A DNA stretch of 24,675 nucleotides, taken from NCBI GenBank assembly GCA_002393735.1, contig DGTK01000016.1:1-24675 (forward strand), in the 5' to 3' direction. This stretch comes from Lachnospiraceae bacterium UBA4338. GTDB lineage: Bacteria; Bacillota; Clostridia; Lachnospirales; Lachnospiraceae. Positions within the stretch are counted from its first letter, which is position 1. Each line of letters begins with the position of its first letter. The position numbers and the translations under genes are program-made. Shown here one piece after another: positions 1-5,795 of this stretch. The notes below the pieces were generated by a model, which saw only the letters and a program-made list of their open reading frames with translations, did not search any database and was not told the origin of the DNA.

Positions 1-1
1 T

Positions 2-88
2 CCCGACTATGAAGTCACAGAAAGAACAATAATCCAGTGTTTATGCGGACTTTCGGAAACAAGCACACTGATATTTGACCAATTTTGA
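2..88 (+). CDS. Possible 3' end of a gene entering from the left edge
   Basis: One frame is open from base 2 to a TGA at 86-88 and would encode 28 residues ending IFDQF. It has no visible start, so if real it is the C-terminus of a gene to the left. A hairpin with a T run follows at 96-130, which fits a gene end here. The peptide is too short to assign to a family, and a chance open frame of this length is quite possible. The last codons overlap a tandem 10-base repeat. Confidence 0.3.
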   Translation, partial: PDYEVTERTIIQCLCGLSETSTLIFDQF

Positions 89-93
89 CCAAT
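74..93. repeat. Tandem repeat, 2 x TTTGACCAAT
   Basis: TTTGACCAAT occurs twice head to tail with no spacer. One repeat per helical turn is the spacing expected of a protein-binding site, but it could also be chance or slippage. It lies just before the hairpin at 96-127. Confidence 0.6.
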
Positions 94-95
94 AT

Positions 96-130
96 AAAAC
101 GAATTTCTTTTCGGAGAGGTTCGTTTTTTT
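96..130 (+). terminator. Probable intrinsic terminator
   Basis: AAAACGAA (96-103) pairs with TTCGTTTT (120-127) around a 16-base loop and runs into seven T residues (124-130). It would end transcription from the left and insulate the XRE promoter that starts two bases later. The stem is AT-rich, so its strength is uncertain. Confidence 0.5.
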
Positions 131-131
131 A

Positions 132-160
132 TTGACTTCAATTTAAAAAAATGATATAGT
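132..160 (+). promoter_or_regulatory. SigA-type promoter of the first XRE gene
   Basis: TTGACT (132-137) and TATAGT (155-160) are separated by exactly 17 bases. Each differs from the SigA consensus hexamer at one position. Transcription would start near 166-168, on or beside the palindrome at 168-181, about 28 bases before the ATG. This is the best-formed promoter in the left part of the window. Confidence 0.75.
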
Positions 161-161
161 A

Positions 162-182
162 CGACAAACGGAATATTTCGTA
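162..182. promoter_or_regulatory. Candidate autoregulatory operator
   Basis: CGACAAA is followed by the imperfect palindrome ACGGAATATTTCGT (168-181), which lies between the -10 box and the ribosome binding site of the first XRE gene. A related block with a perfect palindrome lies just after the second XRE gene (4592-4612), and a weaker match follows the first (561-581). The position over the expected transcription start is typical of a repressor operator. Binding by the XRE proteins is inferred. Confidence 0.5.
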
Positions 183-319
183 TAGGAGATATTAATGACG
201 ATTGGTGAAAGAGTATTACAGCTAACTCATGAAAGAGGGATGACTCAAAAAGAATTCTCTGAAAAAACCGGTATACCGCAGAGTACTCTGAGCAGTTGGA
301 AAGGGAAGAAACAGAATCC
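182..319 (+). repeat. Long direct repeat, copy 1 (5' half of XRE gene)
   Basis: This 138-base block recurs at 4214-4351 with a single mismatch, at the base just before the ATG. It covers the ribosome binding site and the first 41 codons. Identity stops sharply after base 319, and the downstream halves of the two genes differ at many synonymous sites. The two copies are offset by 4,032 bases and have the same orientation. Confidence 0.9.
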
Positions 320-539
320 TTCCATCGATAAGTTGAAGGTGATTTGCGATACGTTAGAGGTGGATCCATACTATTTAGTATCCGGCTCCGAGACTAACGA
401 ATCACTGAACAATGATTATCTGACGGTATACCGGAAAGATGAAGAATATGAGATCCTGGTTGAATACAGGAAAATGAACAGGGATTGCAGAAACCGGCTT
501 TTAGGATATATCTATGCTTTGAATGAAAAAAAGAAATGA
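195..539 (+). CDS. XRE-family helix-turn-helix transcriptional regulator (copy 1)
   Basis: This is a 114-residue DNA-binding protein of the lambda Cro/CI (XRE) class. Residues 1-57 form the HTH_3 domain. The recognition region includes TQKEFSEKTGIPQSTLSSWK, followed by the typical IDKLKVICDTLEV helix. The charged C-terminal half (YRKDEEYEIL to the end) probably mediates dimerisation. ATG 195 follows GGAG (185-188) at normal spacing. It has its own strong promoter with a palindrome over the start site, which suggests autorepression. A paralogue lies at 4227-4568 with an identical DNA-binding half. The target genes may be the phosphoesterases downstream or the AbiE locus, but this is inference from position. 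Confidence 0.92.
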   Translation: MTIGERVLQLTHERGMTQKEFSEKTGIPQSTLSSWKGKKQNPSIDKLKVICDTLEVDPYYLVSGSETNESLNNDYLTVYRKDEEYEILVEYRKMNRDCRNRLLGYIYALNEKKK

Positions 540-560
540 AAAATTTTTATCCATGAATAT

Positions 561-581
561 CGACAATGCGAAGAATCCATA
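561..581. promoter_or_regulatory. Weak match to the XRE operator-like block
   Basis: CGACAATGCGAAGAATCC resembles the blocks at 162-182 and 4592-4612 (CGACAA, then CGAA, then ATTC-like), but the right half-site is degenerate. It lies 22 bases after the first XRE stop codon, in the 211-base gap before the phosphoesterase gene. I see no clear promoter hexamers beside it. Confidence 0.25.
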
Positions 582-692
582 CAAGCAATTATTGTATTAT
601 GAGTAGTTTTACAGCAGTATTTTGAGATAATAAAATGGAAATGTATGGTACGCTGTCACCTTAATCCGGACGTGGTTGAGAAATAAGATAGA

Positions 693-707
693 GTTCAAAT
701 TTTGAAC
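693..707. promoter_or_regulatory. Perfect 15-base palindrome upstream of the phosphoesterase genes
   Basis: GTTCAAA and TTTGAAC flank a single T. The site lies 43 bases before the ATG at 751 and is not related to the CGACAAA blocks. It could be an operator for the phosphoesterase operon or, being AT-rich, a chance palindrome. Confidence 0.35.
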
Positions 708-750
708 CTTGTCGTAATAGTTGGATACACAAATGGGAGGTCGTGAGAAG

Positions 751-1350
751 ATGATATCAACATTGTATGAGCCGTTCCGGCATTGGTCGGAGAAAGGAAG
801 CGTATATCTATTGTCAGATCTGCATTTTGATGACAGCGATTGCAAATTGATGGATCCGAACTGGATCACTCCGGAAGAACAGCTGGAGATCATTAATAAA
901 AGGGTGTTTAAGAGTGATACATTTGTATGCCTGGGGGATGTAGGTGATCCAAAATATGTGCCGATGATCAAGGCCGGGAAAAAGATCCTGCTTCTGGGAA
1001 ACCATGATGCGAGAGGAGCATATAAGGATATGTTTGATGAAATCTATTCGGGCCCGCTCTTTATCTCAGATAAGATCCTGTTGTCGCACGAGCCGGTGTA
1101 CGGTCTGACATGGTGCCTGAATATTCATGGTCACGATCATAACGGGATGGAGGCATACCATGAAGGATGTAAGCATATTAATCTTGCGGCAAATGTGTGC
1201 GGTTATACTCCGATCAATCTTGGAAAGATCATAAAAGAAGGGATCCTTTCGGATATTGACAGCATCCATCGCCAGACAATAGACAGGGCGGTAGAGAAGA
1301 AACAGAAAAGGGAGGCAGAATGGAAGAATGAATGTACTTGTAATACCTGA
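751..1350 (+). CDS. Calcineurin-like metallophosphoesterase, phage/mobile-element type
   Basis: This 199-residue protein has the whole metal-binding set of the calcineurin-like phosphoesterases: DLH (D23, H25), GD (D63), GNHD (84-87), SHEP (H113) and HGHDH (126-130). An active two-metal hydrolase is therefore expected. The substrate cannot be read from the sequence. Single-domain members of this size are common in phages and integrative elements. ATG 751 is chosen because GGGAGG lies 10 bases upstream; an in-frame ATG (733) and TTG (721) lie within or before that site. The last 23 bases overlap the start of the next gene, so the two are probably translated together. Confidence 0.85.
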   Translation: MISTLYEPFRHWSEKGSVYLLSDLHFDDSDCKLMDPNWITPEEQLEIINKRVFKSDTFVCLGDVGDPKYVPMIKAGKKILLLGNHDARGAYKDMFDEIYSGPLFISDKILLSHEPVYGLTWCLNIHGHDHNGMEAYHEGCKHINLAANVCGYTPINLGKIIKEGILSDIDSIHRQTIDRAVEKKQKREAEWKNECTCNT

Positions 1351-2059
1351 CATCCATCTGAAGACCTGGTTGTTTGACAAGGCAGAGGCTATCTTAAAAG
1401 AGGGCAAGGCTGACATGGCTGTGTGCCTTATGGACATGCCTGACGACTGGAATATGGAGTTACGGATAGACCGATATAGAGAGACATTTGATCGTGCGAT
1501 CGCGTTTGCGGTGTCATATCCGGATACATTGTGGTGTTATGGAAATCATGATGTCAGCTATTCGTGGGGGAAGCTTGAATTGGGTTATTCTCCCTATGCA
1601 GAGCGGACAGTGATTACGAAACTTAAAGAACTGGAGAATAGCCTTCAGGATCATTCGAGGATAAACATAATGCACCGTATTGATAATGTGCTGTTTTCTC
1701 ATGGTGGTCTTACTACAGAATATGTGAAGCGGCTTGGGATGGACCTGCTGGATGCGAATATAGATGATGTTATAGCCGCAGTAAATGATGCTTCATATGA
1801 TCGTCTGTGGAATGACGAGTCTCCGCTATGGTTCAGACCGCAGTATAAGACGAGGGAGGTATTCAGAGCTGAACTATATAAGCAGGTCGTTGGACATACA
1901 CCGGTTAAGGAAATATATGAAAAAAATGGGATCATATCAACGGATGTGTTCTCTACGTATCGTGACGGAACCCAGATCGGAGAGTCGGCAATGATCGTTA
2001 TAGATTCTAAGACCGGCGAATATAAAAAGATGGATAAAAAAAATAGTTTACATTCCTAA
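1328..2059 (+). CDS. Second metallophosphoesterase, PP-like/Ap4A-hydrolase-like
   Basis: This 243-residue protein has DIH (D8, H10), a GNHD motif (72-75), a SHGG histidine near residue 125 and a GHTP histidine near 183. That order is typical of Ser/Thr protein phosphatase-like and diadenosine-tetraphosphatase-like members of the superfamily. The usual GDxxDRG box reads MDMPDDW here, which keeps the metal-binding Asp (D36) but loses the glycine and arginine. It overlaps the preceding phosphoesterase gene by 23 bases, with GGAGG 12 bases before its ATG. Two different phosphoesterases in translational coupling suggest a joint or successive action, but no substrate is evident. Confidence 0.8.
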   Translation: MNVLVIPDIHLKTWLFDKAEAILKEGKADMAVCLMDMPDDWNMELRIDRYRETFDRAIAFAVSYPDTLWCYGNHDVSYSWGKLELGYSPYAERTVITKLKELENSLQDHSRINIMHRIDNVLFSHGGLTTEYVKRLGMDLLDANIDDVIAAVNDASYDRLWNDESPLWFRPQYKTREVFRAELYKQVVGHTPVKEIYEKNGIISTDVFSTYRDGTQIGESAMIVIDSKTGEYKKMDKKNSLHS

Positions 2060-2080
2060 TAAAATACAGGAGATGATCAG

Positions 2081-2713
2081 ATGTCGTGGTATATTTCTTT
2101 TTACTGTGCAACAAGAAATAAAAAGACTAAAATGCTTTATCCTCTCGGGCCATATGATAATAAGGGTAAGTATTATGATGTTCTTTGCAAATCCCGAACT
2201 TCACATATATGGGATCAGAACGAGGGAGTTATTGAAAAAGCAAAGCTTGAAGAAGTTTCTGAAGAACTTAGAACAGCATTAAGGCCTGAAACTTATGAAA
2301 ATTATTTTACGGAAGAAGAATATGGAAGATATGGTGGCTGGATATATATACTTCCTTACCATGAATTAGGTGCGTCAAATTACATCAAAAAAGGATACGT
2401 CCTATTAGAAGATCTGGAAAGATCAGAAGATGAGAATAGTTGGTTTGATGGTTTCTACGATGTGCTTACTCCGGCTACTTATGCTAAGAGGTTAGAAAAT
2501 GAGATGAAGTTTGGGCCCCCTAAACCGCAGAAAGATTGTGAAGGATATGAGATAACTCCTCATTCGGTAGCTGATTATACATATCATTGTTGGCCTGATT
2601 ATGACAGTCTTGAATGGGAAACACATTGTATCAGGCAATTTATGGAGAAGTTTTTAGAATATCCTGGTCTGCCTGATGATTTTGAACCTGTAATCTTGAT
2701 AACACAAGGGTAA
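2081..2713 (+). CDS. Hypothetical protein (210 aa), same operon as the phosphoesterases
   Basis: I do not recognise this family. The protein is soluble, acidic and rich in aromatic residues, with no signal peptide or membrane segment. Tyr and Trp clusters include ENYFTEEEYGRYGGWIYI (about 76-93). ATG 2081 follows AGGAG at 8 bases and starts 21 bases after the second phosphoesterase stop, so the three genes probably form one transcript. Aromatic-rich proteins of this look are common in phage and integrative-element cargo. No function is assigned. Confidence 0.7.
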   Translation: MSWYISFYCATRNKKTKMLYPLGPYDNKGKYYDVLCKSRTSHIWDQNEGVIEKAKLEEVSEELRTALRPETYENYFTEEEYGRYGGWIYILPYHELGASNYIKKGYVLLEDLERSEDENSWFDGFYDVLTPATYAKRLENEMKFGPPKPQKDCEGYEITPHSVADYTYHCWPDYDSLEWETHCIRQFMEKFLEYPGLPDDFEPVILITQG

Positions 2714-2727
2714 AGAGATAAATCTAA

Positions 2728-2759
2728 AGGGAAATCTGCGTTCAGATGTTATTCTCCCT
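2728..2759. other. Nested stem-loop after the phosphoesterase operon
   Basis: ATCTG/CAGAT (2734-2738, 2743-2747) is nested within AGGGA/TCCCT (2728-2732, 2755-2759). There is no T run after it, so it is not a standard intrinsic terminator. It is 15 bases past the stop codon and could still mark the transcript end. Confidence 0.25.
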
Positions 2760-2803
2760 CTTGGAAGATGTCAGCTCATAATAATACATATAGTTCAGAA
2801 TGG

Positions 2804-2929
2804 GTACAATAATGACACTTAAAATGAGAAAAAAATACAAAAAGTCAACTTGACAAAGCCGTTACATAATGATAAGTTGAGAATGTGTACATTAATGACA
2901 TTAAACAAAGTAAAATGAGACGCATATTT
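2804..2929. repeat. Imperfect direct repeats upstream of abiEi
   Basis: GTACAATAATGACA (2804-2817) and GTACATTAATGACA (2887-2900) match at 13 of 14 bases. Both are followed by AAAATGAGA (2821-2829 and 2912-2920). A looser third version, TTACATAATGATAA, lies at 2862-2875. A TTGACA hexamer lies at 2850-2855 but I cannot place a convincing -10 box. AbiEi antitoxins of studied systems repress their own promoter through upstream repeats, so these are candidate operator sites. Confidence 0.45.
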
Positions 2930-2948
2930 AACATTATGGAGCGAGAAT

Positions 2949-3716
2949 ATGAATCTGTATTATGAATTGTTACAGTATCCGGTTTTTTCCATGAAAGAAG
3001 TAAATGCTTTGTATTCAAGCGAACGGACAGCAAGAGTGGCGTTGGAAAAACTTCTTAAAGAGAACATGGTATTAAAAATCCGAAATGGATTATACACGTG
3101 TGTGAGTGGGGAAAATGGCGGACCGGTGGCGAACAAATTTCAGGTAGCCAGTGCTATCACGCCATCTTCTTATGTATCCCATCATACTGCCTTTGAATAT
3201 TATGGAACTGTCGATCAGGTCTTCTATGAGGTTTATGTTGGCTCCGAGACACGTTTTCATGACTTTGAATTTGATGGATACACCTATCATTATGTTAAAG
3301 CGCAGATGAGGGACGGCATAGTTTCTCCGGAGTTTAGTGGCGGTGTAAGGGTTACGGATAAGGAGCGGACGATAACTGATTCCATAAAGGATCTTAATCT
3401 CATCGCCGGTCTGGAAGAGGTGCTTTCGTGTGTTGTATCTGTGAACAGTATTGATGAGACAAAAATGTTGAGTTATCTGGCTGGATATGATAGTGCCTTT
3501 TTATATCAGAAGATCGGTTTTATTTTTAGTGAATATCAGATAGAGCTGGGTATAAGTGATAATTTTATAAAGATATGCAAGGATAAGAGTGGGAATTCAA
3601 AGCGATATCTGACAAATGGAATAAGTGAGCCAGGATATTCGAGTGAATGGAAGCTGGTATACCCAAAGAATATTAAAAGAATGAAAAACGGAGAGATAGG
3701 AGATGCCTCAATATAG
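2949..3716 (+). CDS. abiEi: AbiEi-family antitoxin (type IV TA) with N-terminal winged helix
   Basis: This 255-residue protein begins with a winged-helix segment (about 13-52; MKEVNALYSSERTARVALE, then IRNGLYT) typical of AbiEi antitoxins, which bind their own promoter DNA. The middle has the family's conserved block YVSHHTAFEYYG (about 78-89) and the following strand-rich region. In AbiE systems this protein neutralises the AbiEii nucleotidyltransferase without direct binding and represses the operon. Length and domain order look intact. ATG 2949 follows GGAG at proper spacing. The gene overlaps the downstream toxin remnant by 14 bases, as in typical AbiE operons, but the toxin is decapitated. 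Confidence 0.82.
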   Translation: MNLYYELLQYPVFSMKEVNALYSSERTARVALEKLLKENMVLKIRNGLYTCVSGENGGPVANKFQVASAITPSSYVSHHTAFEYYGTVDQVFYEVYVGSETRFHDFEFDGYTYHYVKAQMRDGIVSPEFSGGVRVTDKERTITDSIKDLNLIAGLEEVLSCVVSVNSIDETKMLSYLAGYDSAFLYQKIGFIFSEYQIELGISDNFIKICKDKSGNSKRYLTNGISEPGYSSEWKLVYPKNIKRMKNGEIGDASI

Positions 3717-4110
3717 CAGAAGGGATCTGTATGACTTCTGCAATATGGCTGACATGAGGCTGTTTTCAGATGAAGAAGATATGTTCAGGAAATGTATCAT
3801 CTTCTATGCAACGATCTCTGCAAAGAAAGTAAATAAGAAGTTTGACACATCTGCCATAGACAGTCTTACTTTTTCAAAAATTAAATCTGATCTATTTCCA
3901 GTTTTAGCAGTGAGGGATATGTTCGACCTGGAAGGGAAGAAGCAACAGGCAAAGGAGTATATAGCATCGATTATGAAGCCGACAGAAAAAGAAATGGATT
4001 ATATGGAAAGGTTTATGGCAAAGGAATACAAACCTGAGTTGCTTTTTGAAGGCGCTGAGATTGTAGAGCGATTGCGGAATCATCCGATGGCTTTATGGAA
4101 ATGTAAATGA
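3703..4110 (+). pseudogene. abiEii: AbiEii-type toxin remnant lacking the nucleotidyltransferase domain
   Basis: The 135 residues match the C-terminal half of AbiEii/AbiGii toxins: an RRDLYDF segment at the start, a helical middle, and the family's characteristic end (LRNHPMALWK). Family members are usually near 270-300 residues, with an N-terminal nucleotidyltransferase fold carrying a GGT/GS...D-x-D catalytic core. Nothing of that domain is present. The open frame begins at an ATG with a good AGGAG upstream, so a short protein may be made but should have no catalytic activity. An internal deletion joining the toxin's own start to its C-terminal half would explain the layout. It might instead be a separately evolved small protein, which I consider less likely. 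Confidence 0.65.
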
Positions 4111-4173
4111 CATCAGACAGAATTTGGATTATTAGCGGCACTTGCAAATGAATTTGAAAAAAAATTTGTCACA

Positions 4174-4191
4174 CATAAACGGGCATAAACG
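4174..4191. repeat. Direct repeat CATAAACG x2, 10-base period
   Basis: CATAAACG occurs at 4174-4181 and 4184-4191, one helical turn apart, 35 bases before the start codon of the second XRE gene. This gene lacks the promoter and palindrome of copy 1, so the repeat is a candidate binding site. No clear -35/-10 pair is visible here. Confidence 0.35.
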
Positions 4192-4213
4192 CAGACAAAT
4201 TCAGACGAAAAAA

Positions 4214-4351
4214 ATAGGAGATATTGATGACGATTGGTGAAAGAGTATTACAGCTAACTCATGAAAGAGGGATGACTCAAAAAGAATTCTCTGAAAAAAC
4301 CGGTATACCGCAGAGTACTCTGAGCAGTTGGAAAGGGAAGAAACAGAATCC
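4214..4351 (+). repeat. Long direct repeat, copy 2 (5' half of XRE gene)
   Basis: Same orientation as 182-319, with one mismatch in 138 bases (base 4226). Beyond 4351 the genes differ at nearly every third codon position while the proteins stay similar. This looks like a recent gene-conversion tract laid over an older duplication. Confidence 0.9.
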
Positions 4352-4568
4352 ATCTATTGATAAACTGAAAGTAATCTGTGATACATTGCATGTAGATCCA
4401 TATTATTTAATATCCGGAGCTGAAAGCAATGAAACATTGAATAATGATTATTTGACAGTATATCGAAAAGATGAAGAGTATGAGCTTTTAGTTGAATACA
4501 GGAGAATGGATATGGATTGTAGGAATCGTCTTTTGGGTTACATTTATGCTTTAAATGAAAAGAAGTGA
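4227..4568 (+). CDS. XRE-family helix-turn-helix transcriptional regulator (copy 2)
   Basis: This 113-residue paralogue of the 195-539 protein is identical over residues 1-41, which include the HTH, and then diverges (for example HVDPYYLISGAESNETLN in place of EVDPYYLVSGSETNESLN). The DNA-binding surfaces are the same, so both should recognise the same operators, while the C-terminal part could alter dimer partners or signals. ATG 4227 follows GGAG; the TTG just before it is less likely. A perfect palindrome GCGAATTATTCGC lies 30 bases after its stop codon. The promoter seen before copy 1 is not conserved here. Confidence 0.92.
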   Translation: MTIGERVLQLTHERGMTQKEFSEKTGIPQSTLSSWKGKKQNPSIDKLKVICDTLHVDPYYLISGAESNETLNNDYLTVYRKDEEYELLVEYRRMDMDCRNRLLGYIYALNEKK

Positions 4569-4591
4569 TTATTTTTTGTGTTTATAAAATT

Positions 4592-4612
4592 CGACAAAGC
4601 GAATTATTCGCC
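4592..4612. promoter_or_regulatory. Candidate XRE operator with perfect palindrome
   Basis: CGACAAA is followed by GCGAATTATTCGC (4599-4611), a perfect inverted repeat around one T. It matches the block over the first XRE start site (162-182) in the CGACAAA element and the CGnAAT...ATTCG layout. TATAAA (4583-4588) just upstream may be a -10 box, so the site could control the RNA-ligase remnant and the genes after it. Confidence 0.45.
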
Positions 4613-4673
4613 AGAATATTTAAATAGTGTATATAACTAGAAAGTTAAAAATGGAGAAAAGGAGAATTGTGTT

Positions 4674-4804
4674 ATGAGAAAACTTGCGAGTATCCAAGGG
4701 GAGGAAAAAAAGAGGGTATCGTGATTCGACCTACGGAACCAATATTCAATGAAAGAATCAGTGCATCACTACCTATGAAAGTTGTGAGTAATAAGTATCT
4801 TTAA
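4674..4804 (+). pseudogene. RNA ligase remnant (first and last segments joined)
   Basis: An ATG at 4674 with an upstream AGGAG encodes MRKLASIQ, a usual beginning of DraRnl/Rnl-type ATP-dependent RNA ligases, and then hits a stop at 4722. In the next frame, 4712-4804 encodes EGIVIRPTEPIF and PMKVVSNKYL before a TAA. These resemble nucleotidyltransferase motif IV (EGIVIR) and motif V (KVxSNKYL) of the same family, in order and near the C-terminus. The adenylated-lysine motif I and everything between is missing. I read this as a gene reduced by a large internal deletion plus a frameshift. It has no catalytic capacity. Family assignment rests on short motifs, so moderate confidence. Confidence 0.6.
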
Positions 4805-4840
4805 AAAAATAATGATAAATGATTTGGGGGGCATTTTGAA

Positions 4841-5104
4841 ATGAGCGAGAAAATAGAGGATTTAGAAAAAGAACTACTGAAAATTTTAGATCGTGAAAAA
4901 TGGATAAGTTATGCTTCTGGAAGAATTGAAGGAGCTTTAAATGTTCTTTATGCAATTGATTTGGGGATGGAAGAACGCCAGGATTTGCTTTCGAAAGCTG
5001 CTGGAATTTGCCATCTTACAGCTAAAGATATTCTTGAAAAAAGAGAAAAGCAGGAAAGGATATACAATAGCGAGAACCTTTGGGATGATGATAAAGATTA
5101 TTGA
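4841..5104 (+). CDS. Small hypothetical protein (87 aa), helical and charged
   Basis: I do not recognise this protein. It starts MSEKIEDLEKELLKILDREK, strongly predictive of an amphipathic or coiled-coil helix, and is charged and cytoplasmic throughout. ATG 4841 is preceded by a G-rich stretch (GGGGGGC, 4825-4831) that can act as the ribosome binding site. The next gene begins 33 bases after its stop, so the two probably share a transcript. It may be a small accessory or regulatory protein of the mobile region. Confidence 0.6.
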   Translation: MSEKIEDLEKELLKILDREKWISYASGRIEGALNVLYAIDLGMEERQDLLSKAAGICHLTAKDILEKREKQERIYNSENLWDDDKDY

Positions 5105-5137
5105 GCGTTTTGATGAGTTATGTGGAGGGTGGACAGG

Positions 5138-5731
5138 ATGGATAAAATTGATATTGAAAAACAGCGCGAGATTGGTAAACAGTTGTTTCTACTAAATATA
5201 CTTCATTGTGAAAATGATAAGGCTTTAAAAACTGGATGGTCCTTTCTTTCACGTGATAAGGTTGCTTCTTGGGCATCTATGACTAAAGAGGAAGTTGATC
5301 ATTTCATCGATTTGTGTGCCATGCTTGATCCTTATAATTTGGATGCTGAGGCGGCAAGAATAATTTGCGAGAGAGATACTTATAAATCTGAGAGGAATAT
5401 ATATTATTTTGTACTTTCGACTTATTACAGGATGGGAGATTTAGTAATTACTTCGATAGAAAAAGATAAGTTTAAACAATATTGCGAGAAGGTTTCAGAA
5501 CTCAATTATCAATTATTTATAAAGAAATATGATGATATTCCTATTGATGAATCGTATGCGACATCGGAAGTTTATGAAGATATGATGAGTTTCTTTATCC
5601 AATATTTTGTAGCGGCAATAAAAGAAGTAATATCCGAAGGATACGACTGGGATGTAATAGCCAGCATGGCAAGGGTAGATATTACTGAGGAACGATACAA
5701 AAGCCTTGTTAATTGGTGTGCAGAACTTTAG
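5138..5731 (+). CDS. Hypothetical protein (197 aa), mostly helical
   Basis: No family is recognised. The start at 5138 is chosen because GGAGGG lies 8 bases upstream; an ATG at 5120 lies before that site and is less likely. The sequence is soluble, acidic and predicted mainly helical, with aromatic stretches (RNIYYFVLSTYYRMG, about 87-101) and no membrane segment or catalytic motif I can name. It follows the 87-residue gene closely and precedes another unknown gene after 64 bases. The three may form one accessory operon. Confidence 0.65.
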   Translation: MDKIDIEKQREIGKQLFLLNILHCENDKALKTGWSFLSRDKVASWASMTKEEVDHFIDLCAMLDPYNLDAEAARIICERDTYKSERNIYYFVLSTYYRMGDLVITSIEKDKFKQYCEKVSELNYQLFIKKYDDIPIDESYATSEVYEDMMSFFIQYFVAAIKEVISEGYDWDVIASMARVDITEERYKSLVNWCAEL

Positions 5732-5795
5732 CGATGTACAGCATGAAGTATGTGTAGCAAGAGTTGTTCTAGATGAGAAAGTCGAAGGATAAAAG

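Noticed and set aside
7..369. Minus-strand 120-codon open frame over the XRE promoter and 5' end
   Set aside because: It covers a strong plus-strand promoter, a terminator and the XRE HTH coding region, and its translation has no domain or ribosome binding site.
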